From positions 30,417 through 94,416 of the forward strand of contig JAHEJJ010000006.1 in NCBI GenBank assembly GCA_024638915.1: DNA of 64,000 nucleotides, given 5' to 3'. The notes under the pieces were generated by a model. It saw nothing but the letters and a program-made list of their open reading frames with translations, did not search any database and was not told the origin of the DNA. Made by a program: the position numbers and the translations under genes. Within the stretch, counting starts at the first letter, position 1. The number at the start of each line of letters is the position of its first letter. Below, in pieces: positions 8,675 to 17,022 of the stretch. The DNA comes from Robiginitalea sp. GTDB taxonomy: Bacteria; Bacteroidota; Bacteroidia; Flavobacteriales; Flavobacteriaceae.

Positions 8675-8717
8675 TGATTTATATCATATTTATTTCCGGC
8701 ATACAGTCCTACATTTA
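8675..8717 (+). promoter_or_regulatory. Perfect FNR-like box and -7 element for the gene at 8739
   Basis: Positions 8675-8686 read TGATTTATATCA, within the 14-base inverted repeat ATGATTTATATCAT, matching the TGAT-N4-ATCA core of FNR sites. TACATTTA at 8710-8717 matches TAnnTTT, and its first base is 29.5 bases from the box centre, identical to the usp promoter at 347-389. Confidence 0.6.
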
Positions 8718-8738
8718 AAATCCAATAAATCCACAGAT

Positions 8739-9188
8739 ATGAATACTTCAAATAAATCTACCCAAGTTAATCTTGCCGCTGATCCCAAATGGCAGGAACT
8801 ATATGTACTTACAGAACACTGGCAATCGGATCTGGAATTCTATAAGGACGATTTGCGGTTTCTCCACCATCTTGTCGATAAATATGTGATCTGGATTACC
8901 AAGAGCGAGAACCTTGAAATAGTTAAGGAAATTATGCTGAGTGTAATAGATCTCAAACAGAGATGCTTCAAGCTGATCGAAAAAGTGGCAGATCACAAAC
9001 ATAATCTGGCCATGTTGGAAAAAGATGCACTAAAAGAACGATGGGAAAAGGTTAAGACAGATCATGGGGAAATGGAGCATGCCATCTATAATTTTGTAAA
9101 AGAATTCAGGGCTAATCGTAAAGAAGTGTTCAGGATCACCGAATACATCATCGATAGTGAAGAACTAACCAATCTTTTGAAAGCTTGA
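8739..9188 (+). CDS. Uncharacterised helical (coiled-coil) protein, predicted stress regulon member
   Basis: 149 residues with no signal peptide or membrane segment. I do not recognise a named domain. Nearly the whole protein is predicted amphipathic helix, rich in Glu, Lys, His and Asp, in about four segments: LTEHWQSDLEFYKDDL, a segment around NLEIVKEIMLSVIDL, VADHKHNLAMLEKDAL and the C-terminal HAIYNFVKEFRANRKEVF. This would suit a small helical bundle. It is monocistronic: the exporter operon ends 172 bp before it and a tRNA follows. The near-perfect FNR-like box 53 bases upstream is the best clue to its role, namely a response to the same signal as usp and hpf. Confidence 0.8.
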   Translation: MNTSNKSTQVNLAADPKWQELYVLTEHWQSDLEFYKDDLRFLHHLVDKYVIWITKSENLEIVKEIMLSVIDLKQRCFKLIEKVADHKHNLAMLEKDALKERWEKVKTDHGEMEHAIYNFVKEFRANRKEVFRITEYIIDSEELTNLLKA

Positions 9189-9257
9189 GGTGGTTCTTAG
9201 AGAATCGCTGAGTGAAATTGAAATACTTCCCTATATTTGCACTTCCAAAAAATCCTT

Positions 9258-9341
9258 GCCCAGGTGCTGGAACTGGTAGACAGGCATGGTTGAGGGCCAT
9301 GTGTCCTTTAGGGCGTATGGGTTCGACTCCCATCCTGGGCA
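9258..9341 (+). tRNA. tRNA-Leu (anticodon GAG)
   Basis: Acceptor stem GCCCAGG (9258-9264) pairs with CCTGGGC (9334-9340), discriminator A at 9341, CCA not encoded. The D-loop holds CTGGTAGAC, the anticodon arm is CATGG-TTGAGGG-CCATG giving anticodon GAG, a long variable arm follows as in class II tRNAs, and the T-arm contains GGTTCGACTCC. It reads CUC/CUU leucine codons. Confidence 0.96.
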
Positions 9342-9345
9342 CTAT

Positions 9346-9377
9346 AATCCCTTTGTTATTGCAGCAAAGGGATTTTT
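9346..9377 (+). terminator. Rho-independent terminator after tRNA-Leu
   Basis: AATCCCTTTG (9346-9355) pairs with CAAAGGGATT (9365-9374), nine-base loop, followed by T residues. Its position 5 bp after the tRNA shows it ends that transcript. Confidence 0.85.
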
Positions 9378-9694
9378 GTTTGTATATGGTTTTCTTTGTT
9401 TTTATCCTTTTCTCAACCAAGTACAAGTGTTATTATAAAGGATAGACCTCTGATCTGGTCAATCGCCTTCAAAGACACCAAAAGGGATTAGAGAAATTTA
9501 CCTCCCTATGCAGATCATAAAACACTTCGAGTAAAACAAGCCGAATCTTAAATATAAAAGTCACTTTATTTCTATCCGCCCAGTTTTAAAGAGCTATGCG
9601 GTCAAATACCATTGAAAAAAGTAAAATTTAACGTAACTCTTAGAAATTCAAAACCGTAAAAGTCGTAAATTTGTTTAACTTTTATTAGAAAAAA
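9378..9694. other. Intergenic region, no gene seen
   Basis: 317 bases, AT-rich, no credible coding frame on either strand. Only the last 30-40 bases, just before the MerR-type regulator, show recognisable promoter and operator-like sequence (9665-9679). Confidence 0.5.
9665..9679 (+). promoter_or_regulatory. -7 element and overlapping operator-like repeat of the carotenoid operon
   Basis: TAAATTTG at 9666-9673 is a perfect TAnnTTTG element 22 bases before the regulator's ATG. It lies inside GTAAATTTGTTTAAC (9665-9679), an imperfect inverted repeat (GTAAA/TTTAAC). An overlap of this kind would suit dark repression by the regulator encoded just downstream. No clear -33 TTG was found at normal spacing. 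Confidence 0.4.
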
Positions 9695-10594
9695 ATGAAC
9701 AATGTAAAGAAGTATTTTAGTATCCGGGATCTGGAAAACTTATCTGGTATTAAAGCTCATACGATACGTATCTGGGAGAAACGCTACAATCTTTTGTCAC
9801 CTGAGCGGACCGATACCAATATAAGAATTTACAGTCTGGCGAGCCTGCAGAAACTTCTCAATATCATTTTGCTTTATAACAATGGCTACAAGATCTCTAA
9901 AATTGCCAAGATTGATGAAGAAGAGCTACCCTCTGTAGTCCGCGAGATCATTGCGAAGAACAGTATGAAAAGTCATGCTATCAATGCTTTTAAATTGTCG
10001 ATGATCAATTTTGATTTCAGTTTATTCCAAAATACATATAACAGCCTGTTGGCCACCCGTTCCTTCAGGGAAATCTTCTGGGAGGTATTTATGCCCCTTT
10101 TGGGAGAATTGGGCCTGCTTTGGCAAACCGATACCATCAGCCCTGCTCATGAGCACTTTATCACCAATTTGATTAAACAAAAAATATATACAGCTACAGA
10201 AAAATTACAAGTTATAGAACCTACCCGGCAGGACAAAGTCTTTGTGCTCTACCTTCCCGAGAATGAGATCCATGAAATCGGTTTATTATTTGTTAATTAC
10301 GAAGTGGTGCTTAAAGGGTACAAAACAATATACCTGGGCCAAACCATGCCGATTGAAAGTTTGGTTGACTTTCAGAAATTTTATGATAATATCCATTTCC
10401 TATCCTATTTCACCGTCGAGCCTAACAAGGACAGAATAGATAAATATATCGAAGAATTCAGACAGGAAATCAATGTTAAAGCAGATTCCAAACTTTGGAT
10501 ACTCGGCAGGCAAACAGAACATCTGGACCAGAACAATATATCGAGTGATATTCGTATCTTTGGGACGATAGAAGAGCTATCCAAAGCACTTTAA
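9695..10594 (+). CDS. MerR-family regulator with B12-binding-like domain (CarH/CarA/LitR type)
   Basis: 299 residues. Residues 5-75 are a MerR winged helix (FSIRDLENLSGIKAHTIRIW). Residues about 95-170 are a helical bundle with W143-x9-E153-H154, the Wx9EH motif that caps adenosylcobalamin in CarH. Residues about 178-299 are a cobalamin-binding-like fold with E191-I-H193-E-I-G196, equivalent to DxHxxG with Asp to Glu, so the lower-ligand histidine is kept. CarH-type proteins repress carotenoid genes in the dark and release DNA when light breaks the Co-C bond. The crtI-crtB-crtZ operon starts 27 bp downstream. B12 binding is predicted, not shown. Confidence 0.92.
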   Translation: MNNVKKYFSIRDLENLSGIKAHTIRIWEKRYNLLSPERTDTNIRIYSLASLQKLLNIILLYNNGYKISKIAKIDEEELPSVVREIIAKNSMKSHAINAFKLSMINFDFSLFQNTYNSLLATRSFREIFWEVFMPLLGELGLLWQTDTISPAHEHFITNLIKQKIYTATEKLQVIEPTRQDKVFVLYLPENEIHEIGLLFVNYEVVLKGYKTIYLGQTMPIESLVDFQKFYDNIHFLSYFTVEPNKDRIDKYIEEFRQEINVKADSKLWILGRQTEHLDQNNISSDIRIFGTIEELSKAL

Positions 10595-10621
10595 ACGAGC
10601 CCCAAACATACACATATTACC

Positions 10622-12079
10622 ATGAGCAAATCTATCGCAATAATCGGTTCCGGATTTTCTTCACTTTCGGCAGCATGTTACCTTGCAAAACAGGGTTACC
10701 AAGTGACGATCTATGAAAAAAACGATACTGTCGGTGGACGAGCACGGCAACTGATAAAAAATGGATTTACCTTCGACATCGGCCCTAGCTGGTATTGGAT
10801 GCCCGATATTTTTGAGCGCTTCTTTGCCGATTTCGGAAAGAAAACCTCGGATTACTACGAACTGGAGAAGCTGAGCCCGGCTTACAAGATCTTTTTTGAG
10901 GACGATGTGATAACCATTGGCGACTCTATGGATAAGATATGTTCGGAATTTGAGCGTGTGGAAAAAGGCAGCTCTAAACTTCTCAGGAGCTTTATTTCCA
11001 AAGCACGTCGCAATTACGAGATCGCAATAAATGAAATAGTATATCGGCCTGGACTATCCCCATTTGAACTGGTTACAAAAGATACTGTACTCAGGGTGGG
11101 GCAGTTTTTCAAAAATATCAGTGGAGAAGTGCGCAGGCAGTTCAAAAATCCTAAACTCATTGCTACCCTTGAGTTCCCCGTGCTTTTTCTCGGCGCCAAA
11201 CCCAGTAACACCCCTGCATTCTATAGTTTTATGAATTATGCTGATTTTGGTCTGGGCACATGGCACCCCAGAGGCGGTATGTACAAAATTATCGATGGGA
11301 TGCGGCAGCTGGCCGAAGAACTGGGGGTAAAGATTGAGACCAATCATCCTGTGGAAGGTATCCTGGTGAGCGATGGACAGGCTAGCGGAATAGAGACTAA
11401 AGGTGAAAAAATCCAGGCCGATATGGTTCTGAGCGGTGCCGACTATCATCATACGGAAACCTTGCTGGAAAAACCCATGAGGCAGTATTCAGAATCATTT
11501 TGGTCTAAAAAGACATTTGCCCCCTCCTCCCTGCTGTTTTACATCGGTTTCGATAAAAAACTCAAGAATATAGAACATCACAACCTTTTTTTCGATACCG
11601 ATTTTGAATTGCATGCCCGGGAAATCTATGACACCCCGAGCTGGCCGAGTAGACCACTTTTTTACGCGAATTTTCCTTCGGTCACAGATCTTTCGATGGC
11701 ACCAGAGGAATCGGAAACCGGTTTTTTCCTGATACCCATAGCCCCAGGACTGGAAGATACCCCGGAGTTGAGATCCCAGTACTTTGAAATCATTATGAAG
11801 AGGTTTCAGGAAAGAACGGGGCAAAGCGTAGAAAATAATATTATATTTAAAGAGTCGTTTTGTGTAAACGATTTTGTGGAGCAGTATAATTCATATAAGG
11901 GAAATGCTTATGGTATGGCCAATACACTGTCTCAAACGGCTTTTTTAAGGCCCGGACTAAGGAGTAAAAAGGTAAAAAATCTTTATTTTACGGGTCAATT
12001 AACGGTCCCCGGACCAGGTGTGCCCCCATCATTGATTTCCGGAAAATTAGTTTCTGAATTGATGAGTAAGACACAATAA
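10622..12079 (+). CDS. crtI: Phytoene desaturase (CrtI type)
   Basis: 485 residues. The N-terminal dinucleotide fold (IAIIGSGFSSLSAACYLA, then YEKNDTVGGRA) and the C-terminal carotenoid-oxidase signature (LYFTGQLTVPGPGVPPSLIS) are typical of CrtI. The enzyme converts phytoene to lycopene with FAD at the membrane. It is 27 bp after the CarH-like regulator and 10 bp before crtB, so one operon. Confidence 0.96.
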   Translation: MSKSIAIIGSGFSSLSAACYLAKQGYQVTIYEKNDTVGGRARQLIKNGFTFDIGPSWYWMPDIFERFFADFGKKTSDYYELEKLSPAYKIFFEDDVITIGDSMDKICSEFERVEKGSSKLLRSFISKARRNYEIAINEIVYRPGLSPFELVTKDTVLRVGQFFKNISGEVRRQFKNPKLIATLEFPVLFLGAKPSNTPAFYSFMNYADFGLGTWHPRGGMYKIIDGMRQLAEELGVKIETNHPVEGILVSDGQASGIETKGEKIQADMVLSGADYHHTETLLEKPMRQYSESFWSKKTFAPSSLLFYIGFDKKLKNIEHHNLFFDTDFELHAREIYDTPSWPSRPLFYANFPSVTDLSMAPEESETGFFLIPIAPGLEDTPELRSQYFEIIMKRFQERTGQSVENNIIFKESFCVNDFVEQYNSYKGNAYGMANTLSQTAFLRPGLRSKKVKNLYFTGQLTVPGPGVPPSLISGKLVSELMSKTQ

Positions 12080-12089
12080 ACCAAACAGT

Positions 12090-12929
12090 ATGAAGTCAAT
12101 TTTCGATCGGGTTTCTATCGAATGCAGTAAATTAGTTACCGAATCTTACAGCACCTCTTTTTCCCTGGCTACCCGAATGTTGTCCTCATCTATTCGTAAT
12201 GATATTTACAACATTTATGGATTTGTACGCTTCGCCGATGAAATTGTAGACACCTTTCATGATTACGATAAGGAAACTCTTTTCAATGATTTTGAACGGT
12301 CTCTCGAAAATGCCCTTGATAACAAAATCAGTCTCAATCCTATACTGAACTCTTTCCAAAAGACCTATCACCAGTATCAAATTCCCAAACACCTGGTAGA
12401 CTCGTTCATGAAAAGTATGAGAATGGACCTTAATAAGAATATTTACACCACTCAGGAGGAGTATAAAGAATACATCTATGGATCTGCCGATGTGGTTGGA
12501 TTGATGTGTTTGTGCGTATTTGTGAACGGAGATCAGAAGCAATATGAAGAATTAAAAGATGCTGCCAAGGCCTTGGGATCAGCTTTTCAAAAAATAAACT
12601 TTTTAAGGGATCTTAAAGCGGATTATGAAGAGCTCAATCGCTCGTATTTTCCAAATACCAATCTTTTGGATCTTGATGAACAATCCAAGATACTGATTGT
12701 TGCGGAAATAAAGGAAGACCTTAGATTAGGATATGACGGAATCCTAAAACTTCCTAACAGTTCAAAATTTGGGGTCTATACAGCCTATAAATACTACAGC
12801 AAGTTGTTGAATAAATTGAAAAAAACCCCGTCGAGGGAAATAAAGAACGCCCGTATACGGATTCCGAATTATCAAAAATTCGGACTACTGGCTAAATCAT
12901 ATGTAAATTATAAACTCAATCTGTTCTAA
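12090..12929 (+). CDS. crtB: Phytoene synthase
   Basis: 279 residues, slightly short for the family but complete. The aspartate-rich motifs are visible: first VRFADEIVD (residues about 45-53) and second INFLRDLKADYEE (about 168-180), which bind the Mg-diphosphate of geranylgeranyl diphosphate. Head-to-head condensation gives phytoene, the substrate of CrtI encoded just upstream. One base separates its stop from crtZ. Confidence 0.96.
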   Translation: MKSIFDRVSIECSKLVTESYSTSFSLATRMLSSSIRNDIYNIYGFVRFADEIVDTFHDYDKETLFNDFERSLENALDNKISLNPILNSFQKTYHQYQIPKHLVDSFMKSMRMDLNKNIYTTQEEYKEYIYGSADVVGLMCLCVFVNGDQKQYEELKDAAKALGSAFQKINFLRDLKADYEELNRSYFPNTNLLDLDEQSKILIVAEIKEDLRLGYDGILKLPNSSKFGVYTAYKYYSKLLNKLKKTPSREIKNARIRIPNYQKFGLLAKSYVNYKLNLF

Positions 12930-12930
12930 G

Positions 12931-13380
12931 ATGAATATAGTCTTTGGGATTTTAATCTTTTTGGCGACGTTTTGTTTGATGGAATTTATGGCATGGTTCA
13001 CGCATAAATATATCATGCATGGATTTCTTTGGAGTCTGCACAAGGACCATCACAGGAAAGACCATGATTCCTGGTTTGAGCGAAATGATGCATTTTTTAT
13101 TTTTTATGCCGTGGTAAGCATGGTTTGTTTTTATCTGGGCGCAAATACCACATTTTGGCCTGGGTGGCCATTAGGGCTTGGGATTCTGGCTTATGGGATC
13201 GCCTATTTTATGGTCCATGATATTTTTATCCACCAGCGTTTCAAAATGTTCAGGAATGCAAATAACTGGTATGCACGTGGTGTGCGCCGGGCTCACAAGA
13301 TTCACCATAAGCACCTGGGGAAAGAGAAAGGAGAATGCTTTGGTATGCTTATAGTTCCTTTGAAGTACTTTAAGACGTAA
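12931..13380 (+). CDS. crtZ: Beta-carotene hydroxylase (fatty acid hydroxylase superfamily)
   Basis: 149 residues with three or four membrane segments and the di-iron histidine motifs: H25-x4-H30, H37-x2-HH (40-41), HDIFIH and a final HKIHHKH. CrtZ hydroxylates beta-carotene at C3/C3' to zeaxanthin. It ends the operon, 21 bp short of the convergent thioredoxin gene. A lycopene cyclase, needed between CrtI and CrtZ, is not in the window. Confidence 0.95.
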   Translation: MNIVFGILIFLATFCLMEFMAWFTHKYIMHGFLWSLHKDHHRKDHDSWFERNDAFFIFYAVVSMVCFYLGANTTFWPGWPLGLGILAYGIAYFMVHDIFIHQRFKMFRNANNWYARGVRRAHKIHHKHLGKEKGECFGMLIVPLKYFKT

Positions 13381-13401
13381 GAAACTTCACCCAATTCTTT
13401 T

Positions 13402-13956
13402 TCAGGAGCCCACCAGCTCATCAAGCATCGCTCTGGTCGCTTTGCTATTCCAGGCTGCAGCACCTGTTTCCGACACTATAATCTTTCCTTGCCTATCTAA
13501 AATGTATGTGGTTGGTAAGCTGTTACTAGACAGTTGCCTAGGCGAAGAACCCAACTCATAAAATATCGGAAAATCATATTGGTTTTCTTCCATAAAAGCC
13601 CCTACCCTTTCCTTCTTATCCCGGGCGATAAAAAGAAAAACCACCTTTTTGTTGTAGTCCTTGTACAAGAGCTGTAAATCTGGCATTTCGGCAACACAGG
13701 GTGGGCACCAACTGGCCCAGATATTTATAAATACTACTTTTCCCTTGGCATGGCTCAAATCGTAACCACTCCCTTCCCGGTCTACCAAACGCCATGCATA
13801 TGAACTCAGTATTTCCTGTTTCCGTTCTTCCACTGGCGTCGGATTAAACGAAAGCACCCGGTTGACCCAAACTTTTAAATGAAATCCAAGAGGTGAAAAC
13901 AATAGTAATGCCAGCAGTAGCAGCAGTGAGATATTGGTGATTTGCCTCCGTTTCAT
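13402..13956 (-). CDS. TlpA-family thioredoxin-like protein (active CPPC)
   Basis: 184 residues. A signal-anchor (residues about 8-24) leads to a periplasmic thioredoxin fold with WASWCPPC, C84 and C87, and a cis-proline segment SLPTTYILDRQG near 150. Members reduce or pass electrons to periplasmic disulfides. Its ATG overlaps the stop of the upstream paralogue by four bases (ATGA). The shared N-terminal motif SPLGFH/TPLGYH before a VNRVL/LNRMF stretch shows that the two arose by tandem duplication. Confidence 0.92.
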   Translation of the reverse strand: MKRRQITNISLLLLLALLLFSPLGFHLKVWVNRVLSFNPTPVEERKQEILSSYAWRLVDREGSGYDLSHAKGKVVFINIWASWCPPCVAEMPDLQLLYKDYNKKVVFLFIARDKKERVGAFMEENQYDFPIFYELGSSPRQLSSNSLPTTYILDRQGKIIVSETGAAAWNSKATRAMLDELVGS

Positions 13957-14516
13957 TCCTCTTCAATCAATTCATCAATAAGGTCATAGATCTTAGCATT
14001 ATCCCAATCGGCAATACCATCTTGTTGCACCCTGATATGCCCGTTCTTGTCCAAGATAATAGATGCTGGTGGTTCTGGAATTTCAAAAGGAGCCGGGGCA
14101 CCTATTATCAAATAAGTAAGAGGGAAGCTGAAGTCATTTTCCTCCATGAACTCCTCAACGGGCTCCCGCTCCTCATCTGTTATAATATAGAAGTCTACAG
14201 AGCCTGTATAACGTTCATACAGGTGTTGAACACCCTTTAATTCCGCAGCACAAGGTAATCTCCAGGAGGCCCAGAAATTTATAAAAACCACACGCCCTTT
14301 GGATTGTTCAAAATTGAAAAACTCCCATTGAGGATCTTTAAGCTGCCAGTCATAATCAGGAATCTTCCGAGCTTCAGTACTCGGAAGAATGTCGGGGCTC
14401 ATCGCAAACATCCGGTTCAAAAGGACTTTGCCATGATATCCCAATGGGGTAACGAAGAAAGAAAGCACCAAGGCAATCAGGAGTATATTGAAAATCGTTT
14501 TTTTACTGATTTTCAT
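13953..14516 (-). CDS. TlpA-family thioredoxin-like protein with degenerate active site
   Basis: 187 residues, same layout as the neighbouring paralogue: signal anchor at 8-24 and a thioredoxin fold. The active site reads WASWRLPC, with R86 in place of the first, nucleophilic cysteine and C89 kept. The cis-proline region is EPPASIILDKNG. Without C86 it cannot form the usual CxxC disulfide; it may act as a chaperone, partner or isomerase-like protein. First gene of a two-gene unit. Confidence 0.88.
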   Translation of the reverse strand: MKISKKTIFNILLIALVLSFFVTPLGYHGKVLLNRMFAMSPDILPSTEARKIPDYDWQLKDPQWEFFNFEQSKGRVVFINFWASWRLPCAAELKGVQHLYERYTGSVDFYIITDEEREPVEEFMEENDFSFPLTYLIIGAPAPFEIPEPPASIILDKNGHIRVQQDGIADWDNAKIYDLIDELIEEE

Positions 14517-14565
14517 CCTTTAATGCTTCTCCGGTGGAAACCGGTCTATACGATCATCGTTCATA

Positions 14566-16836
14566 TTACGCATTTTCTTTTTTAATCACATTGAGGGCAG
14601 ACCCTTCCCTGAACCATTCGATCTGAGACTCATTATAACTATGGTTGGTAAGAATCATGTCTTTTGATCCGTCTTTATGCAACACTTCAATACTCAGGGG
14701 TCTTTCCGGCGCAAACTGATCGATGTCGATAAAGTTAAATGTATCATCCTCCTGGATAAGATCATAATCCTTTTCATGGGCAAAAGTAAGAGCCAACATC
14801 CCCTGCTTTTTAAGGTTGGTCTCATGAATACGCGCGAATGACTTTACCAAAACTGCAGCAACACCCAGATGTCTGGGTTGCATAGCCGCGTGTTCCCTGG
14901 AAGATCCTTCACCGTAATTGTGGTCACCCACAACAATGGTTTTGATGCCGGCTGCCTTATATGCCCTTTGTGTATCCGGAACTCCGCCGTATTCGCCGGT
15001 AAGTTGATTCTTTATAAAATTGGTCTTCTTATTGAATGCATTTACAGCACCGATCAGGGTATTGTTAGAAATATTATCCAGATGCCCCCTGTATCGCAAC
15101 CATGGGCCGGCCATAGAGATATGATCTGTGGTACATTTGCCAAAAGCCTTGATCAGGAGTTTCATCCCCTGTAGGCTTACCGGTGAGATCGGGATAAAAG
15201 GGTCTAGTAATTGTAATCTTTCCGAGTCAGAAGCTACCTTCACTTCAACCGATGCTCCGTCGACAGAAGGAGCTACATAGCCGGCATCTTCTACTGCAAA
15301 GCCTTCGGGTGGTAATTCATATCCCCTGGGTTCGTCGAGCATTACTTCCTGCCCTTCCTCGTTGATGAGTTTATCGGTCAAAGGGTTAAAATCCAAACGG
15401 CCGGCAATCGCAATGGCGGTCACCAGTTCCGGTGAGCCGACAAAAGCCAGGGTATTAGGATTTCCATCTGCCCGCTTGGCAAAATTCCTGTTGAATGAAT
15501 GCACAATTGTATTTCTGGGGCCGTTTGCTGCCTTATCCCCATAACGGTCCCACATTCCGATGCAAGGGCCGCAGGCATTGGCAAAAACAGTGGCGCCAAT
15601 TACGTTGAAGGTATCGATGAACCCATCGCGCTCTATCGTATATCGCACCTGCTCCGATCCAGGAGTTATGGTGAATTTAGATTTGGTTTTTAAATTCTTA
15701 TCGGCTACCTGCTTAGCTAGTGATGCCGCCCTCGAAATGTCCTCATAGGACGAATTCGTACAGGAACCGATCAGGCCGACCTCTACATTTATCGGCCAGT
15801 CATTTTCCTTAGCCGCCTCACTCATTTTAGATATAGGCGTAGACAGATCGGGAGTAAACGGACCGTTTAAATGCGGTTCCAGATCATTAAGGTCGATCTC
15901 TATTAACTGGTCAAAATATTGTTCCGGATTTGCATAAACTTCGGGATCTGCGGTAAGATAATCAGCCACCTGATTGGCCGCATCGGCCACATCGGCCCGA
16001 TCTGTTGACCTTAAGTATCGATCCATAGATTCATCATAGCCAAAAGTTGAGGTGGTGGCTCCCACTTCTGCACCCATATTGCAAATAGTGCCCTTGCCGG
16101 TACAAGACATCGCTATAGCCCCTGGTCCGAAATATTCGATAATAGCGCCGGTTCCTCCCTTAACGGTGAGTATGTCGGCTACTTTTAATATCACATCCTT
16201 GGGAGCTGTCCAACCCGAGAGTTCTCCGGTAAGCTTTACCCCGATGAGTTTAGGAAATTTCAATTCCCATGGCATTCCGGCCATAACATCCACTGCATCA
16301 GCTCCACCTACACCAATCGCTACCATACCAAGACCTCCGGCATTTACCGTATGAGAATCAGTACCGATCATCATACCACCGGGAAAGGCATAGTTCTCCA
16401 ACACTACCTGATGGATAATTCCGGCACCTGGTTTCCAGAAACCTATACCATATTTATTAGAAACAGATTCGAGAAACCGGAAAACCTCATTACTTGTCTC
16501 ATTGGCTCTTTTAAGATCGGCTTCTGCCCCTACCTTAGCCTGAATCAAATGATCGCAATGCACTGTGGTGGGCACAGCCACTTTGGGCTTACCAGCATGC
16601 ATAAACTGTAACAGTGCCATCTGGGCGGTGGCATCCTGGCAGGCAACCCTGTCTGGTGCAAAATCGACATAATCCTTTCCTCTGCTGAACACACGGTCAG
16701 GAATACCTTTCCAGAGATGCGAATACAGGATTTTCTCAGAAAGTGTTAAAGGTCGGCCTACCAGTTCACGGGCTCTGTCCACGCGTTCTGGCATATGGGC
16801 ATAAACCTCTTTAATCATGTCTATATCAAATGCCAT
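14566..16836 (-). CDS. acn: Aconitate hydratase (mitochondrial type)
   Basis: 756 residues, the length of mitochondrial-type aconitase. Cluster ligands are visible in [10 protein letters not shown] (about 360) and NACGPCIGM (about 423-431); substrate residues appear in GTDSHT and [12 protein letters not shown]-terminal swivel domain starts near 570. It isomerises citrate and isocitrate in the TCA cycle. It stands alone on the minus strand with 186 bp before it, and no operon partner is evident. Confidence 0.96.
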   Translation of the reverse strand: MAFDIDMIKEVYAHMPERVDRARELVGRPLTLSEKILYSHLWKGIPDRVFSRGKDYVDFAPDRVACQDATAQMALLQFMHAGKPKVAVPTTVHCDHLIQAKVGAEADLKRANETSNEVFRFLESVSNKYGIGFWKPGAGIIHQVVLENYAFPGGMMIGTDSHTVNAGGLGMVAIGVGGADAVDVMAGMPWELKFPKLIGVKLTGELSGWTAPKDVILKVADILTVKGGTGAIIEYFGPGAIAMSCTGKGTICNMGAEVGATTSTFGYDESMDRYLRSTDRADVADAANQVADYLTADPEVYANPEQYFDQLIEIDLNDLEPHLNGPFTPDLSTPISKMSEAAKENDWPINVEVGLIGSCTNSSYEDISRAASLAKQVADKNLKTKSKFTITPGSEQVRYTIERDGFIDTFNVIGATVFANACGPCIGMWDRYGDKAANGPRNTIVHSFNRNFAKRADGNPNTLAFVGSPELVTAIAIAGRLDFNPLTDKLINEEGQEVMLDEPRGYELPPEGFAVEDAGYVAPSVDGASVEVKVASDSERLQLLDPFIPISPVSLQGMKLLIKAFGKCTTDHISMAGPWLRYRGHLDNISNNTLIGAVNAFNKKTNFIKNQLTGEYGGVPDTQRAYKAAGIKTIVVGDHNYGEGSSREHAAMQPRHLGVAAVLVKSFARIHETNLKKQGMLALTFAHEKDYDLIQEDDTFNFIDIDQFAPERPLSIEVLHKDGSKDMILTNHSYNESQIEWFREGSALNVIKKENA

Positions 16837-17022
16837 TATCTGTTCTTTTTAAGGAGATTTGCAATTCCTCAAAAGTACTAAAATGCATGGGGAAATAAAA
16901 CTTTTAGAGCCGGTGCGAGGATTTAATTATGAGATTATCCAAAGAAGGATAATAGAAGACAGTCGGCTAAAATTTTTAGGGTATGATCCTTAGAATTTAA
17001 CTCTGATAAGTAACCCACTCTT

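Noticed and set aside
9148..9426. Minus-strand ORF of 92 codons covering the tRNA
   Set aside because: It is antisense to tRNA-Leu and its terminator; its apparent coding comes from the tRNA sequence.
16052..16354. Plus-strand 100-codon ORF inside aconitase
   Set aside because: Antisense shadow; Pro/Ser-rich and without family similarity.
14566..16836. Aconitase as AcnB or AcnA
   Set aside because: Length (756) and motifs fit the mitochondrial-type family, so neither E. coli-type label was used.
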